64,000 bases of DNA from Humidesulfovibrio sp. (GCF_030689645.1 NZ_JAUYFU010000024.1:145343-209342), one strand, 5' to 3'. Positions 10,440-21,280 are shown, numbered from the stretch's first letter. Notes: generated from the letters alone by a model not told the origin. Numbers and translations: made by a program.

Positions 10440-12086
10440 ATGCTTCGCGTTTCAACGCAGATGATGTATACTCAGTCAATTGACTACATTAACAACAAGC
10501 TGTCATCCCTTACGGACCTGAATGAGCAGGCGTCATCCCAGAAGCGCGTGAACAGGCCTTCTGACGACGCTGTTGGTGCGGCAACCATTCTGAACCTGCG
10601 CACCACCCTGACCTCCTACGACCAGTATATGGAGAACGCCGACACGGCCAAGGGCTGGCTCGCCACCTCCGACAGCACGCTGACGCAGGTGTCCACGCTG
10701 ATCACCCGCGCCAAGAGCCTGGCCGAGCAGGGCGCAACCGGCACCATGTCTGACGAGAACCGCAAGCAGATTTCCTTCGAGATGCGCCAGATTTATGAGC
10801 AGCTCATCGCCATGGCCAACACCAAGTACCAGAACAAGAGCATCTACGGCGGGCAGGTCACCGACCAGAACGCCTTCAGCGAATGCCTGTGGATGACCTC
10901 CAACGACGCTTCGTTGTCTGCGGCCAGCAACGGTTTCCGCATCGAGGGCAACAGCGACACCACAGTGCTGGTGCAGTTCCTGAAGAGCGGCGCCAGCATC
11001 GGCAGCTCCGCCACCATGAGTTCCTGCGACGTGCGTTACAGTATTGATGGCGGCAAGACTTTCAGGCTTGGCACGGTGACAAGCAATGCCGGTCAAATCG
11101 TTGTGGGCATGCCGGAGAGCGGCACCTCCATCACCTTTGCCAAGGACGTCCAGGTGAAGGTCAACAGCCCGACCGACACCAATGACACCAAGGGCTCCTG
11201 GATGTGGATACGGCCTTCGGCGGTATACAAGGGCGATGACGCTGACATGGCCTCCACAACGGTGAGCAGCACAGGAGCGGGAACCGGGCTGGTTGCCGCC
11301 ACGGCGCGAGGTTCCTTTGCCGGGAACACCTTGGTGCGCATCGACAACTCCACAGCCGTGACCATGGGCGGAGACATCCAGTATTCCTACAGCCTGGACA
11401 ATGGCATGAACTGGGTAACGGGCAACACTGTTGCCGCCGACGCCACCTCGAACGGCACCACCCTGAACATCGCAGGCGGCGGGCTGCTGACTTTGGCGTC
11501 TGGGGGCAGCAATTTGCTGCAACCCGGCGCGCAGTTTCTCATCAATCCGCATACCGCAGGCATCAGCCTGCAGATAAGCTCCAGCGAGTCCGTCAGGGTG
11601 AACGACGTGGGCAAGGATATCTTTGGCGGCATCTACCAGGATCCCAAGAAGGTGCTGGCCAACGGCGGCGCGCGGCTGACCATGTCGAGCAGCAACGCCT
11701 CCGCCGTGTTCGACTCGTCATCGAGCATCTACAACAGCAACGGCGGCAACGCGACCAAGAACCTGTTTGAGACCATGGGCAACCTGGTGGCATTTCTTGA
11801 GACCAACAATCAGCAAGGCGTCAGTCAGGCGTTGGAAGGGCTCAAGCTTTGCCAGATCCAGGTGACCACCTCACTTGCCAGCGTGGGCGGGCGCGAGAAT
11901 CGCGTCAACACCACCAAGACGGTGCTGGGCAACCTGTCGGACAGCGTCACCGCGCAGCTCAGCTCCGTGGAGGACGTGGACCTGACCAAGCTGTTGACGC
12001 ACCTGTCGCAGCAGGAAACGGCCTATCAGGCTGTGCTCAAGTCCTCGTCCATGATCATGCAGATGAGCTTAATGAACTACATTTAG
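10440..12086 (+). CDS. flgL: Flagellar hook-associated protein FlgL (548 aa, with inserted domains)
   Basis: Flagellin-like N-terminus MLRVSTQMMYTQSIDYINNKLSSLTDLNEQASSQKRVNRPSDDAVGAATI and C-terminus ETAYQAVLKSSSMIMQMSLMNYI. Confidence 0.93.
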   Translation: MLRVSTQMMYTQSIDYINNKLSSLTDLNEQASSQKRVNRPSDDAVGAATILNLRTTLTSYDQYMENADTAKGWLATSDSTLTQVSTLITRAKSLAEQGATGTMSDENRKQISFEMRQIYEQLIAMANTKYQNKSIYGGQVTDQNAFSECLWMTSNDASLSAASNGFRIEGNSDTTVLVQFLKSGASIGSSATMSSCDVRYSIDGGKTFRLGTVTSNAGQIVVGMPESGTSITFAKDVQVKVNSPTDTNDTKGSWMWIRPSAVYKGDDADMASTTVSSTGAGTGLVAATARGSFAGNTLVRIDNSTAVTMGGDIQYSYSLDNGMNWVTGNTVAADATSNGTTLNIAGGGLLTLASGGSNLLQPGAQFLINPHTAGISLQISSSESVRVNDVGKDIFGGIYQDPKKVLANGGARLTMSSSNASAVFDSSSSIYNSNGGNATKNLFETMGNLVAFLETNNQQGVSQALEGLKLCQIQVTTSLASVGGRENRVNTTKTVLGNLSDSVTAQLSSVEDVDLTKLLTHLSQQETAYQAVLKSSSMIMQMSLMNYI

Positions 12087-12230
12087 AGGCGAATGCGGGC
12101 GCTTGCCGCGCCAACCGAAGGAAAACGGCTTCCGCGCTGGACATTTGCCCCGGCCATAGGCTAGCATTCTCCATTGCCGCGCTTGAGTGCGGCGCGGCCA
12201 GAGAAACGAAAGGCGATTACTCGAGGCATT

Positions 12231-12473
12231 ATGCTTATCCTCACCAGGCGCCCCGGAGAGAGTCTCTACCTGGGCGACAACATAAAGCTCAAAGTGCTGA
12301 GCATCCAGGGCAAGCAGATCAAGCTTGGCCTGGAGGTGCCTGAGGATATGACTGTGTATCGGGAAGAGGTCTATCTTAAGATCAAGGAACAGAACAGCCT
12401 GGCCCTTCAGGCCAGTGAGCAGGATCTGCTTGCAGCGGCATCGTTATGGCAGGAAGATCAAAAAAAATCGTAA
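12231..12473 (+). CDS. csrA: Carbon storage regulator CsrA
   Basis: [55 protein letters not shown]. Confidence 0.96.
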   Translation: MLILTRRPGESLYLGDNIKLKVLSIQGKQIKLGLEVPEDMTVYREEVYLKIKEQNSLALQASEQDLLAAASLWQEDQKKS

Positions 12474-12940
12474 TCCAGACCAAGCTGGGCGAACGCGAAG
12501 TGGCGCGCGATAGCGTGCTCTACTTTCCGCATGGCCTCATCGGGCTGGATGACAAGCGCGAATTCGTGCTCATTCCGGTGCGGGAGAACTCCCCGTTCCT
12601 GCTCTTGCAGTGTGTCACCGATTCCGGGCTGGGACTGCTGGTGGCCGATCCTTTCCCGTTCTTGCCTGATTACAATGTGAAGCTTGAGCAGGCCGAGAAA
12701 AAGATTCTGCGGGTGGAGAGCCTCCGCCAGATCGCAGTGCTGGTCACCGTGACGATCCCAAAGAATCGCCCGCAGGAAACCACGCTGAACCTATCCGGCC
12801 CGATAATCCTGAACACCTCGGCCCGCCTCGGGCTTCAGGCTCCGCAGATGGATTCCAAGTACCCCACGCATTTTCGCCTGGTGGACACCCCGCGCCCGGA
12901 AGACACGCAGCGCGCCGTGAAGGATGAACACCAGGAATAG
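12446..12940 (+). CDS. fliW: Flagellar assembly factor FliW
   Basis: [20 protein letters not shown]...[12 protein letters not shown]; overlaps csrA by 28 nt. Confidence 0.92.
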   Translation: MAGRSKKIVIQTKLGEREVARDSVLYFPHGLIGLDDKREFVLIPVRENSPFLLLQCVTDSGLGLLVADPFPFLPDYNVKLEQAEKKILRVESLRQIAVLVTVTIPKNRPQETTLNLSGPIILNTSARLGLQAPQMDSKYPTHFRLVDTPRPEDTQRAVKDEHQE

Positions 12941-12962
12941 AATTGGGCGCCCGGCTCAACTC

Positions 12963-13002
12963 AAAAGCCCCTGCCGACTTTTTGTCCGCTGGGGCTTTTG
13001 TG
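12963..13002 (+). terminator. Rho-independent-type hairpin between fliW and the convergent flgM
   Basis: AAAAGCCCC ... GGGGCTTTT inverted repeat. Confidence 0.6.
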
Positions 13003-13087
13003 TATTATTGCCGCCGGTTGTGTGGGGCCTGCTTCTGGCGTAAGTGTCGCGTTGCACCGCAGGGCAGCGTTTGGGCGGGAGGCTCGC

Positions 13088-13396
13088 TTAGCGGGTCAGG
13101 TTCACTTCTTCACGAATCAGGTTGGCCGCAGCCTTGCGGATGTCCGGCTTGTAGGTGCCGGCCTGAACCTGGTCCTTGAGGTCGCGGACCTTGTCGGCGC
13201 GCGTATCGGGCGCGGTGTTGGCCACGCTCACGGCCGTCGCCAAGTTGCGGGCCTCTGGCGAGAGCGCCACCTTGTCGCCAAGCTGCCGGGCGCTTGCAGC
13301 GCCTTGGGCCGCCTGGTCCTGCTGCACCCGCGGAGTCTCCTGCAGCTTCTGCGCGGAGTAAGGGTTCAGCTCGCCGTATACCTTCTTGATCTCCAT
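13088..13396 (-). CDS. flgM: Anti-sigma-28 factor FlgM
   Basis: MEIKKVYGELNPYSAQ...DKVALSPEARNLATAV...RADKVRDLKDQVQAGTYKPDIRKAAANLIREE. Confidence 0.9.
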   Translation of the reverse strand: MEIKKVYGELNPYSAQKLQETPRVQQDQAAQGAASARQLGDKVALSPEARNLATAVSVANTAPDTRADKVRDLKDQVQAGTYKPDIRKAAANLIREEVNLTR

Positions 13397-13423
13397 GATT
13401 CTCCCCCTCTGTTTTTGAGGGTC

Positions 13424-13840
13424 TTACAACATCGTGTCGTCAACCTTGTTCAAAGTGATCTCCCAGAGCCTGCGCATGATGCGCATCTTCTCGTCCGGGA
13501 CGATCTCCTGCGGGCCTTCGGTGGTCTGGCGGAGGATCTGGACCTCGCCGCCATCCAGGGGGTAGTCGAAAAGCACCCGCTCGCCCAACTCCTGCTCCAG
13601 GTCCGAAAGAACCTTTGTCACCACCGGATTGTCTTGCCCGTTTACCAGGAGATTTTCAATGACCTCCTGGGCGATTCTCTCGACGAGCTCCTTGCGGCGC
13701 GCCTCCCGGGAGATGCTCACCAAGTCCTGCGCACCGGAAAGAGCAAGCGCACGCTTGAAGCGGGCGAGCCGCTTGGCGCTTGTCAGCTGCTTTCCATAGG
13801 TGCGCAGCATGAGGCGAACATTCACCGATTGAGCAGTCAT
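13424..13840 (-). CDS. Conserved hypothetical protein co-located with flgM
   Basis: 138-aa uninterrupted ORF 28 nt upstream of flgM on the same strand. Confidence 0.75.
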   Translation of the reverse strand: MTAQSVNVRLMLRTYGKQLTSAKRLARFKRALALSGAQDLVSISREARRKELVERIAQEVIENLLVNGQDNPVVTKVLSDLEQELGERVLFDYPLDGGEVQILRQTTEGPQEIVPDEKMRIMRRLWEITLNKVDDTML

Positions 13841-13865
13841 CTCTTACACTCCTAGCTTGAGTCCT

Positions 13866-13893
13866 TTATCGTCACTTGCCGCAGATAACTTTA
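13866..13893 (-). promoter_or_regulatory. Candidate sigma-28 (FliA)-type promoter for the flgM gene pair
   Basis: Minus strand TAAAGTTA-N12-GACGATAA, close to TAAAGTTT-N11-GCCGATAA (one nt longer spacer). Confidence 0.4.
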
Positions 13894-13983
13894 GGGCTGT
13901 AAGCGAAAAAAAACTACTTTGCGTAATTATTGTTGCCCGGAGGATGTGTTGAATGTTCTTGCGGATTTGTCTAGGGTTGACAA

Positions 13984-14853
13984 ATGAGTGATGAAAAACG
14001 GTCTTTCCTTGTGATGCTGCGCACGGGCGATGCCCAGGCCAGAAGCCTTGGGCAGGAGATTTCCGATTGGCTGGCCGGTCGGAACGTGCTTACCACCCTG
14101 TGCGAACACCGCGTGGGGGGCGGCCTTGATTCTTGCGCGCCGCCGCTGGACCGGCCCTGGGACATGGTCCTGGTCCTGGGGGGAGACGGCACCTTCATCG
14201 GCGTTGCGCGCGTGTGTCTTCGCCTGGGCATTCCTGTGCTGGGGCTCAACCTGGGCCGGGTCGGCTTTTTGGCCGAGGGCGCGAGCAACTGGCAAAAGCG
14301 CCTTGAGGCGCTGCTCGCCGGGAAATACACCCTGTCGCGGCGCGTCTGCCTGGCCTACGAGGTGCTGCGCGCGGGGCGGAGCGTTTATACCGGCGTGGCG
14401 GTGAATGATGTGGTGGTTAGCCGGGGCGACATGGCCCGGCTCATTCGCCTGCTGGTGCTGCGCGGCCCGGAGAACGCGCAGGAGCGGGTGGGCGCCATGC
14501 GCGCCGACGGCCTCATCGTAAGCACTCCCACTGGTTCCACGGCCTACGCCTATTCCGCTGGCGGGCCGCTGGTGCACCCGGAGATGCAGGCCTTCTGCCT
14601 CACTCCTGTGTGCCCATTTTTGAATACCTTTGGGCCGATGGTTCTCCCGGCCGATGCTCCGTTGAGCATCCAGGTTGAGGAGCATCGGGGCGAGGTCCGC
14701 ATGACCGTGGATGGCCAGCGCGCCTTCGGTTTGGAGCCTGGCGACGAGGTCTGGATTTCGCGCAGCCCGCATGACTTGGTGATGGCCCAGACCGCCTGTT
14801 GCAGTTCGTATTTCGCCAAATTGGCGAACAAAGGCTTCTTCACCCAGAGGTAG
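13984..14853 (+). CDS. nadK: NAD(+) kinase
   Basis: GGDGTF motif (MVLVLGGDGTFIGVAR), LGLNLGRVGFLAE, STPTGSTAYAYSAGGPLVHPE. Confidence 0.94.
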   Translation: MSDEKRSFLVMLRTGDAQARSLGQEISDWLAGRNVLTTLCEHRVGGGLDSCAPPLDRPWDMVLVLGGDGTFIGVARVCLRLGIPVLGLNLGRVGFLAEGASNWQKRLEALLAGKYTLSRRVCLAYEVLRAGRSVYTGVAVNDVVVSRGDMARLIRLLVLRGPENAQERVGAMRADGLIVSTPTGSTAYAYSAGGPLVHPEMQAFCLTPVCPFLNTFGPMVLPADAPLSIQVEEHRGEVRMTVDGQRAFGLEPGDEVWISRSPHDLVMAQTACCSSYFAKLANKGFFTQR

Positions 14854-14859
14854 TCCGCA

Positions 14860-16599
14860 GTGCACAATTTCGCCTTCAACTCCGCCAAGGAGATCCGCTA
14901 CGGCCAGGACCCGGTTTTGGATGCGCTTCTGCTGCATTTCATGACCGAGAACAGCCTGGAGCACTCCATCGACCCGGAGAACGCCACGCCGGAGCAGATC
15001 CGCTTCATCGTCTCCCTGGACGAAGACAGCTTCTACGCCCCCTGCGGCGACTGGATGCTGCACTTCCTGCTCAAGGCCAGGCTCGACGAGTCTTTGCGGA
15101 ATGAATATGCGGACCAGTGGAATCTGCTGGTGCGCACCGTGTGCGCCGCAGTGCCCAAGGGGCCTGCGCGCCGGCGCATCCTGCACCTGTGCCGCCACAA
15201 GTTCCGCATGACGCTTAAGGCGCCCATCCTCATCCCCTCGCGCCTGCTGAAGCGCATGCTGACCATCTTTCTGGCCCTGAGCGGCATTCCCGATCCCTTC
15301 CAGGAGACGAAGCGGGCCATGAACCGCCGGGCGCAGGCCTTTTTGGAAAGCTCCTTCTACAATCGCTTGGTCAACGTTTGCCCGGATGAAAAGCTTGAGT
15401 GCGTCCGCATCACGGACCTGCGTTTTGAGCTTGATCTGCTTGAGATGGCGCGGCTGTTGTTCTTCTCCACCCACAAGCCTTTCTGGACCCGTGAAGACCC
15501 CACCAACGGCCTCAACGCCGACGACATGCGCAAGAGCCTGGAACGCGTCGATTTCTCACCCCTGCGCACTCTTTTCGCCACGGAGCGCGGCTCCCTGCGC
15601 ATCCTCTACCTGCCCAGGGCCAGCGGTGGCATCCTCATGGACCTCAAGGTGGTGCGTTCGCTGCTTCGCCAAGGCCACCGCGTGGTGCTGGCTTTGAAGG
15701 ACGGCTTCTATTTCGACAGCCCAACCGTATGGGATCTGGAGTCAGACCCCGTGCTGGCCGAGGCCTTCAAGGACGCCTATTTTCTCCAGAGCGACCGCGT
15801 GACCAAAAACGAGCTCCTGCAGGCCACCCGCGAACACGCTCTGGTGGTCATCTCCGATGGCACCCGCGAACGCTTCAACCCTTACCGTTTGAGTGTCACC
15901 TTCGCCCGCGCCTGGAAGGAGTGCGATCTGGTGCTGGCCAAGGGCGAGGCCTATTACCGCCGGTTCATCGGCACCAGCCACGAGTTCACCCGCGACCTGC
16001 TGGTGTTCTTCTGCGATGCACAGGGCAAGTTCCGCATGTTCTTCAAGGCCAAGCCGCCGCATGTGCATAAGTTCGGAGCCGACGCCATCCTGGCCAAGGC
16101 CGACGCCATCATAAGCCAGATGCGCGAGGCCAGGGCCGAGGGCAAGACCGTTATTTTCTACAGCGCCGTGGTGGGCAGCATCCCCGGCCAGGTCAAAACG
16201 GCCATCGAGGTCCTGAACACTTTCGTGAACCACCTGCGCTCGCGCCTGGAGGGCACCTTCATCATCAACCCCGGCGAGCACTTTGAAGAGGGCATGGACG
16301 CCGATGACCTGATGTTCATGTGGGAGCGCGTGCAACGAAGCGGTTTCCTGAACGTTTGGCGCTTCCAGACCGATGCGGACATCGAGAAGAGTTTCGAGCT
16401 CATGGGCAAGCGTGTGCCGCCCATCTGGGCCGGCAAGGATTCCACATACTCCACGGGGTGCACCAAGGAAATGCAGATCGCGCTTTCGGTGCAGAAGCGC
16501 CAGCCGGAATTGCAGATCATCGGCCCCAGCCCGGAAAAGTTCCTGCGTCGCAGGGAATACGGTGTGGGGCGCTTCTCTGACGTGGTTGTGGCGGGCTGA
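14860..16599 (+). CDS. DUF89/ARMT1-like damage-control phosphatase-fold protein
   Basis: GTG start; 579 aa; ILYLPRASGGILMDLKVVRSLLRQGHRVVLALKD and later VVISDGT...LVLAKGEAYYRR are consistent with a DUF89-like fold. Confidence 0.6.
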   Translation: MHNFAFNSAKEIRYGQDPVLDALLLHFMTENSLEHSIDPENATPEQIRFIVSLDEDSFYAPCGDWMLHFLLKARLDESLRNEYADQWNLLVRTVCAAVPKGPARRRILHLCRHKFRMTLKAPILIPSRLLKRMLTIFLALSGIPDPFQETKRAMNRRAQAFLESSFYNRLVNVCPDEKLECVRITDLRFELDLLEMARLLFFSTHKPFWTREDPTNGLNADDMRKSLERVDFSPLRTLFATERGSLRILYLPRASGGILMDLKVVRSLLRQGHRVVLALKDGFYFDSPTVWDLESDPVLAEAFKDAYFLQSDRVTKNELLQATREHALVVISDGTRERFNPYRLSVTFARAWKECDLVLAKGEAYYRRFIGTSHEFTRDLLVFFCDAQGKFRMFFKAKPPHVHKFGADAILAKADAIISQMREARAEGKTVIFYSAVVGSIPGQVKTAIEVLNTFVNHLRSRLEGTFIINPGEHFEEGMDADDLMFMWERVQRSGFLNVWRFQTDADIEKSFELMGKRVPPIWAGKDSTYSTGCTKEMQIALSVQKRQPELQIIGPSPEKFLRRREYGVGRFSDVVVAG

Positions 16600-17945
16600 T
16601 GATTCGACGAAGCGTTGGCGCAGGGCTCCGGGCGGCGCTGGCCGTTCTTCTGCTGGTGGCCTTGAGCGGCTGCGCCCTGCTGGACCATCTGCCCCGGCAG
16701 TCTCCTGGACGGCCAGCCTCCACTGTGCGCCGCGATCGCACTGGCGCCCCGGCCCAGCCGCGCCAGGACGATGGCTACGCCCCCCGGATCGCCGCAGCAC
16801 GGGTGTATGAGCCCGCAGGGGCGGGCATCTCGGCTTTCCGTCCCCGCAGCGCTTCAGAGGCCCGCGTCTTGGCAGGCCGCCTGGACCCGGCGGGTCAGTC
16901 ATTGCCCACTTTTGCCGCCCTGGCCGAGCCGTTGCGCCTGAGCCTGAGCTTTTTGGGCAGGCAGCGGCAGAGCGCGCCTGCGCTCATCCAGCCTGGCGGC
17001 AGCCTCACCTGGGGCCAGCTTTCAGCCACTGCCCAGGAACTGTACGATATTTTGCCCGACCTGGACGCGAACCCCGGCCTTTTGGCCGAGCGCTTCGTGT
17101 GGTATGAACTGGCTCCAAACCCGCTGGTCACCGGTTATTATTCGCCAGAGGTGGAGGCCAGCCTGACGCGCCAGCCGGGCTTCGAACATCCGCTCTACGG
17201 TCAGCCCCCGGACCTGCGCAAGGCCAGCGCCGAGGAACAGCGGCAGGGGCGCCCAAAGGTTTACCGCGCCTCGGGCGGGGCGGTGACCCCGTATCATGAC
17301 CGCAAGGCCATTGACGTGGACGGCGTTCTCACCGGTCAGGGGTTGGAGATTGCCTGGGTGCGCACCCCGCGTGACGCCTTCGTGCTCCAGACCGAGGGAG
17401 CGGGAACACTGCTTTTGACTGACGGCAGTCGCCGCACGGTGCAGTACAAGGCTGGAAACGGGCATGATTTCCAGGGGCTGGGGCAGCTTTTGCTGTCCAC
17501 TGGAACCCTGCCGAAGGAGCGCCTCTCGAAGGAGTCCATCCGCCAGTGGTGTGATGCCAATCCTGAACGTGCGCAAGAGGTTATGGCTCAAAATCGTAGC
17601 TACGTTTTTTTTGAGCTGCGGCCTGGCCCAAACGTCGGAGCCATGGAAAAACCGTTGACTGCGCTGGTCAGTCTGGCTACAGACCCAAGTCTTCTACCCT
17701 TGGGAGCCGTGGCCGCTTTGGACATCGGGCTGCCAGGGAAAAACGGCGGCGCGCCCGTCGGCTTTCATGGGCTGGTCCTGGCCCAGGATACCGGCTCTGA
17801 CATCAGGGGCCATCGGCTTGATCTTTATCTGGGCGAAGGCGAAAGTGCCGAGCGTATGGAAGCGGGTCTGCGCTCAAGCGCCGGGCTGCATCTGCTGGTG
17901 AGCAAGAACGCGCTCCGGGCCACTGCATACACGAGAGGACAATGA
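16599..17945 (+). CDS. mltA: Membrane-bound lytic murein transglycosylase A (lipoprotein)
   Basis: Lipobox LSGCALLD; LVTGYYSPEVEASLTRQPGFEHPLYGQPPDL; 3D motif DTGSDIRGHRLDLYLG. Confidence 0.93.
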   Translation: MIRRSVGAGLRAALAVLLLVALSGCALLDHLPRQSPGRPASTVRRDRTGAPAQPRQDDGYAPRIAAARVYEPAGAGISAFRPRSASEARVLAGRLDPAGQSLPTFAALAEPLRLSLSFLGRQRQSAPALIQPGGSLTWGQLSATAQELYDILPDLDANPGLLAERFVWYELAPNPLVTGYYSPEVEASLTRQPGFEHPLYGQPPDLRKASAEEQRQGRPKVYRASGGAVTPYHDRKAIDVDGVLTGQGLEIAWVRTPRDAFVLQTEGAGTLLLTDGSRRTVQYKAGNGHDFQGLGQLLLSTGTLPKERLSKESIRQWCDANPERAQEVMAQNRSYVFFELRPGPNVGAMEKPLTALVSLATDPSLLPLGAVAALDIGLPGKNGGAPVGFHGLVLAQDTGSDIRGHRLDLYLGEGESAERMEAGLRSSAGLHLLVSKNALRATAYTRGQ

Positions 17946-18598
17946 GTAATCTTTCTTTTGACGACATTCGTTCCTTGCTGCGCCAGGCCTTCGAGGCCCA
18001 GGACAGCACCGTGGCCGACTGGCACCGCCAGGAGCCCGTTTTTTCCACCGAAGTTCCCGACGCAACTGATGCGGCAGGCTTTCTGGATCTTCTCTCGCGC
18101 CAGCACTGGTGCAACTTTCGTTTGTGGCACGTGGAGGACCGCGCGCGCCGCAAGGACGCCGGGGCGGAGCTCATCGCGGACTGCAAGTACGCCATCGACA
18201 AGCTGAACCAGCAGCGCAACGACCTCATTGAGCGCATGGACCTGTTTCTGGTGCGCGCCTTTGATCCCATAGTGCCTTCCGCGCCGCAGGGCGCTCGCGC
18301 CCGTTTCAACACCGAGACCATCGGCGTGGCCCTGGATCGGGGCTCCATCTTGGCGCTCAAGAAATACCATATGCAAGAGCAGGCCGAGCGCGCAGGCGTT
18401 ACGGCGGATTTTGTGTCCGAGTGCAGCCGCAAGTACGCCGTGCTCGCCGAGCAGCGCGCCGATCTCTGCGAGTCGGTCATCGACCTCGTGGATGATTATT
18501 CGGTGGGGCTCAAGCGTCCCAAGGTCTATTACCAGTTCAAGATGTACAACGATCCGCGCCTGAACCCGGAACTTTACACCCGCAAGGCCGGGGCGTAA
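17942..18598 (+). CDS. DUF4254-family protein
   Basis: [16 protein letters not shown]...[20 protein letters not shown] overlap with mltA. Confidence 0.75.
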   Translation: MSNLSFDDIRSLLRQAFEAQDSTVADWHRQEPVFSTEVPDATDAAGFLDLLSRQHWCNFRLWHVEDRARRKDAGAELIADCKYAIDKLNQQRNDLIERMDLFLVRAFDPIVPSAPQGARARFNTETIGVALDRGSILALKKYHMQEQAERAGVTADFVSECSRKYAVLAEQRADLCESVIDLVDDYSVGLKRPKVYYQFKMYNDPRLNPELYTRKAGA

Positions 18599-18623
18599 AC
18601 GCGCGAAGCGAAAAGGGGGGCTC

Positions 18624-20054
18624 ATGGCCAGGTTTGAAACCGTCATAGGCCTTGAGGTGCATGCCCAGCTCAAGACCAGGTCCAAGATTTTCTGCTCCTG
18701 CTCCACGCAGTTCGGTGTGGACCCCAACGAGAACGTGTGCCCCGTGTGCTCTGGCATGCCCGGCGTTCTCCCCGTGCTGAACCGCAAGGTGGTGGAGTAC
18801 GCCGCCAAGATGGGCCTCGCCATCGACTGCGAGATCAACCGCAAGAGCGTGTTCGCCCGCAAGAACTACTTCTACCCAGATCTTCCCAAGGGCTACCAGA
18901 CTTCCCAGTTTGAGCTGCCCATCTGCGAGCGCGGTCATGTGGACATTGTCACCGCCAAGGGGACCAAGCGCGTGGGCGTCACGCGCATCCATATGGAGGA
19001 GGACGCGGGCAAGAACATCCACTCCGCCCACGACAACGCCAGCTTTGTGGACCTGAACCGCGCCTGCGTTCCGCTCATCGAGATCGTATCCGAGCCGGAC
19101 ATGCGCAGCGCAGAGGAGGCCGTGGCCTACCTGAAGGCCCTGCGCAGCATCCTGGTGTACCTGGACATCTGCGACGGCAACATGGAGGAGGGCTCCTTCC
19201 GTTGCGACGCCAACGTGAGCGTGCGGCCCTTTGGCCAGGAGGCCTTCGGCACCCGTGCGGAGCTGAAGAACCTGAACTCCTTCAAGCACGTGCAGAAGGC
19301 CATCGAGTACGAGGTGGAGCGCCAGATTGACCTCATCGAAGACGGCGAGCAGGTGGTGCAGGAGACGCGGCTGTACGACTCCAACAAGGGCACCACGCAC
19401 TCCATGCGCGGGAAAGAAGAAGCCCACGACTACCGCTATTTCCCTTGCCCGGACCTGGTACCCCTGGTGCTGGCCGAGGAGTGGCTGGCGCAGTGGAAGT
19501 CCGAGCTGCCGGAGCTGCCCAAGGCGCGCGAGGTGCGCTTCAAAGAACAGTATGGATTGCAGGCTGATGCCGCCGAGGTGCTTACGGCGGAGCGCGACAT
19601 GGCCGAGTACTACGAGGCTGCCGTAAAGGCTTTCAATGAGCCCAAGAAGATTTCCAATTGGCTCATGACCGACATCATGCGCGAATTGAACGTGAGCGGT
19701 GGCCGCGCAGCGGACCTCAAGCTTGCGCCGGAGGGCTTGGCCTGTCTGGTGCGCCTGGTGGAAGAGGGCAAGATCAGCGCCAAGAGCGGCAAGGACATCT
19801 TGCCCGAACTGCTTGAGACCGGCGGCGATCCCGAGGCGCTGGTCAAGGCCAAGGGGCTGGTGCAGATTTCCGACACTTCGGCCCTGGCGGCTGACATCGA
19901 CGCTGTGCTGGCCGAGAACCCCAAGGAGCTTGCGGAGTACCGCGCGGGCAAGACCAAGCTCATGGGTTTCTTCGTCGGCCAGATCATGCGCCGCACCAAG
20001 GGCCAGGCCAACCCGGCTGTAGTGAACCAGTTGTTGGCCGAAAAACTCAACTAG
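18624..20054 (+). CDS. gatB: Asp-tRNA(Asn)/Glu-tRNA(Gln) amidotransferase subunit B
   Basis: [23 protein letters not shown]...[15 protein letters not shown]-type motifs. Confidence 0.97.
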   Translation: MARFETVIGLEVHAQLKTRSKIFCSCSTQFGVDPNENVCPVCSGMPGVLPVLNRKVVEYAAKMGLAIDCEINRKSVFARKNYFYPDLPKGYQTSQFELPICERGHVDIVTAKGTKRVGVTRIHMEEDAGKNIHSAHDNASFVDLNRACVPLIEIVSEPDMRSAEEAVAYLKALRSILVYLDICDGNMEEGSFRCDANVSVRPFGQEAFGTRAELKNLNSFKHVQKAIEYEVERQIDLIEDGEQVVQETRLYDSNKGTTHSMRGKEEAHDYRYFPCPDLVPLVLAEEWLAQWKSELPELPKAREVRFKEQYGLQADAAEVLTAERDMAEYYEAAVKAFNEPKKISNWLMTDIMRELNVSGGRAADLKLAPEGLACLVRLVEEGKISAKSGKDILPELLETGGDPEALVKAKGLVQISDTSALAADIDAVLAENPKELAEYRAGKTKLMGFFVGQIMRRTKGQANPAVVNQLLAEKLN

Positions 20055-20086
20055 CTGATAGAGTATCTATTCCGAAGGATCCCCCC

Positions 20087-21121
20087 ATGACCGAGCATAT
20101 TCAGTACTCTCCGGATAAGGACGCCCTTGTCCTGCTTGACCAGCGCTACCTGCCCACGCGGGAGGAATGGTTCGTCTGCAAGACCGTGAAGGACATCTGC
20201 GAGGCCCTCGTTGTCATGGTGGTGCGCGGCGCCCCGGCCATCGGCGTCACCGCCGCCTATGGCTGCTATCTGGCCGCGCGCGAGGTTGCCGGAACGCCTG
20301 ATTGGAAGCCCGCCCTGGCCGCCAAGCTGGAGCAGATCGCCAGCGCCCGGCCCACGGCTGTAAACTTGCGCTGGGCCGTACGCCTCATGCAGGCGGAATG
20401 GGCCAAGCACCCGGAATTCTCCTTCGACGAACTTGCTGATTTTTGGCTGGCCACGGCCAGGGTCGTCCATGTGGAGGACATCGCCACCTGCGAGGCCATC
20501 GGCCGGTCGGGCGCAGACCTTTTGGACGACGGCGACACGGTGATGACCCACTGCAACGCGGGCGCGCTGGCTACCGCCGGGTACGGCACGGCCCTTGCGC
20601 CCATCCGCGCGGCCATTGCCCAGGGCAAGAGCATCCAAGTCATCGCCAACGAGACCCGGCCCTTTTTGCAGGGTGCGCGCCTTACCGCTTATGAACTGCA
20701 CAAGGACGGCATCCCGGTGAAGGTGGCCTGCGACAATGCCTGCGCCCTGCTCATGCAGCGCGGCCTGGTGCAGAAGGTCATCGTGGGAGCGGATCGCATC
20801 GCGGCCAACGGCGACGCGGCCAACAAGATCGGCACCTTCGGCGTGGCGCTCTTGGCCAAGGAATTCGGCATTCCGTTCTACGTGGCCGCCCCTGTGTCCA
20901 CCATCGACCCGGAAACCGCCGATGGCAGCCTCATCCCCATCGAGGACCGCACCCCCCGCGAGGTGACCCACGTGGGCCATACGCAGATCACCCCGGACGG
21001 AGTAGGCGTGTTCAACTTCGCCTTTGACGTGACTCCGGCCCGGCTGATCCATGGCATCATCACCGAGCGCGGCGTGCTCACCGCTCCCTACACGGAGGCC
21101 ATCGCGAAACTTTTTAAATAG
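20087..21121 (+). CDS. mtnA: S-methyl-5-thioribose-1-phosphate isomerase
   Basis: [54 protein letters not shown]. Confidence 0.96.
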   Translation: MTEHIQYSPDKDALVLLDQRYLPTREEWFVCKTVKDICEALVVMVVRGAPAIGVTAAYGCYLAAREVAGTPDWKPALAAKLEQIASARPTAVNLRWAVRLMQAEWAKHPEFSFDELADFWLATARVVHVEDIATCEAIGRSGADLLDDGDTVMTHCNAGALATAGYGTALAPIRAAIAQGKSIQVIANETRPFLQGARLTAYELHKDGIPVKVACDNACALLMQRGLVQKVIVGADRIAANGDAANKIGTFGVALLAKEFGIPFYVAAPVSTIDPETADGSLIPIEDRTPREVTHVGHTQITPDGVGVFNFAFDVTPARLIHGIITERGVLTAPYTEAIAKLFK

Positions 21122-21139
21122 TTCCTTTCAGGAACAAGC

Positions 21140-21240
21140 CGTCTCGCGGGAGCTCGGAAAAACCGGGCTGAGAGGATCCCTTGCACTGCTGTGGGATCGA
21201 CCGAGAACCTGTCCGGGTAATGCCGACGAAGGGAGTATCT
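21140..21240 (+). ncRNA. TPP (THI-element) riboswitch
   Basis: GGGCTGAGAGGATCCCTT ... GACCGAGAACCTGTCCGGGTAATGCCGACGAAGGGA matches the THI-box core; upstream of thi4. Confidence 0.93.
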
Positions 21241-21253
21241 GCACTGGCGGAGC

Positions 21254-21280
21254 GCCGTCCCTTCAACGGGACGGCTTTTC
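21254..21280 (+). terminator. Intrinsic terminator, probable expression platform of the TPP riboswitch
   Basis: GCCGTCCC-TTCAAC-GGGACGGC-TTTT. Confidence 0.8.

Noticed and set aside
10533-11552. 339-aa minus-strand ORF opposite flgL
   Set aside because: Antisense artefact; flgL is clear on the plus strand.
13927-15474. 515-aa minus-strand ORF opposite nadK and the DUF89-like gene
   Set aside because: Antisense artefact of high GC; the plus-strand genes have conserved motifs.
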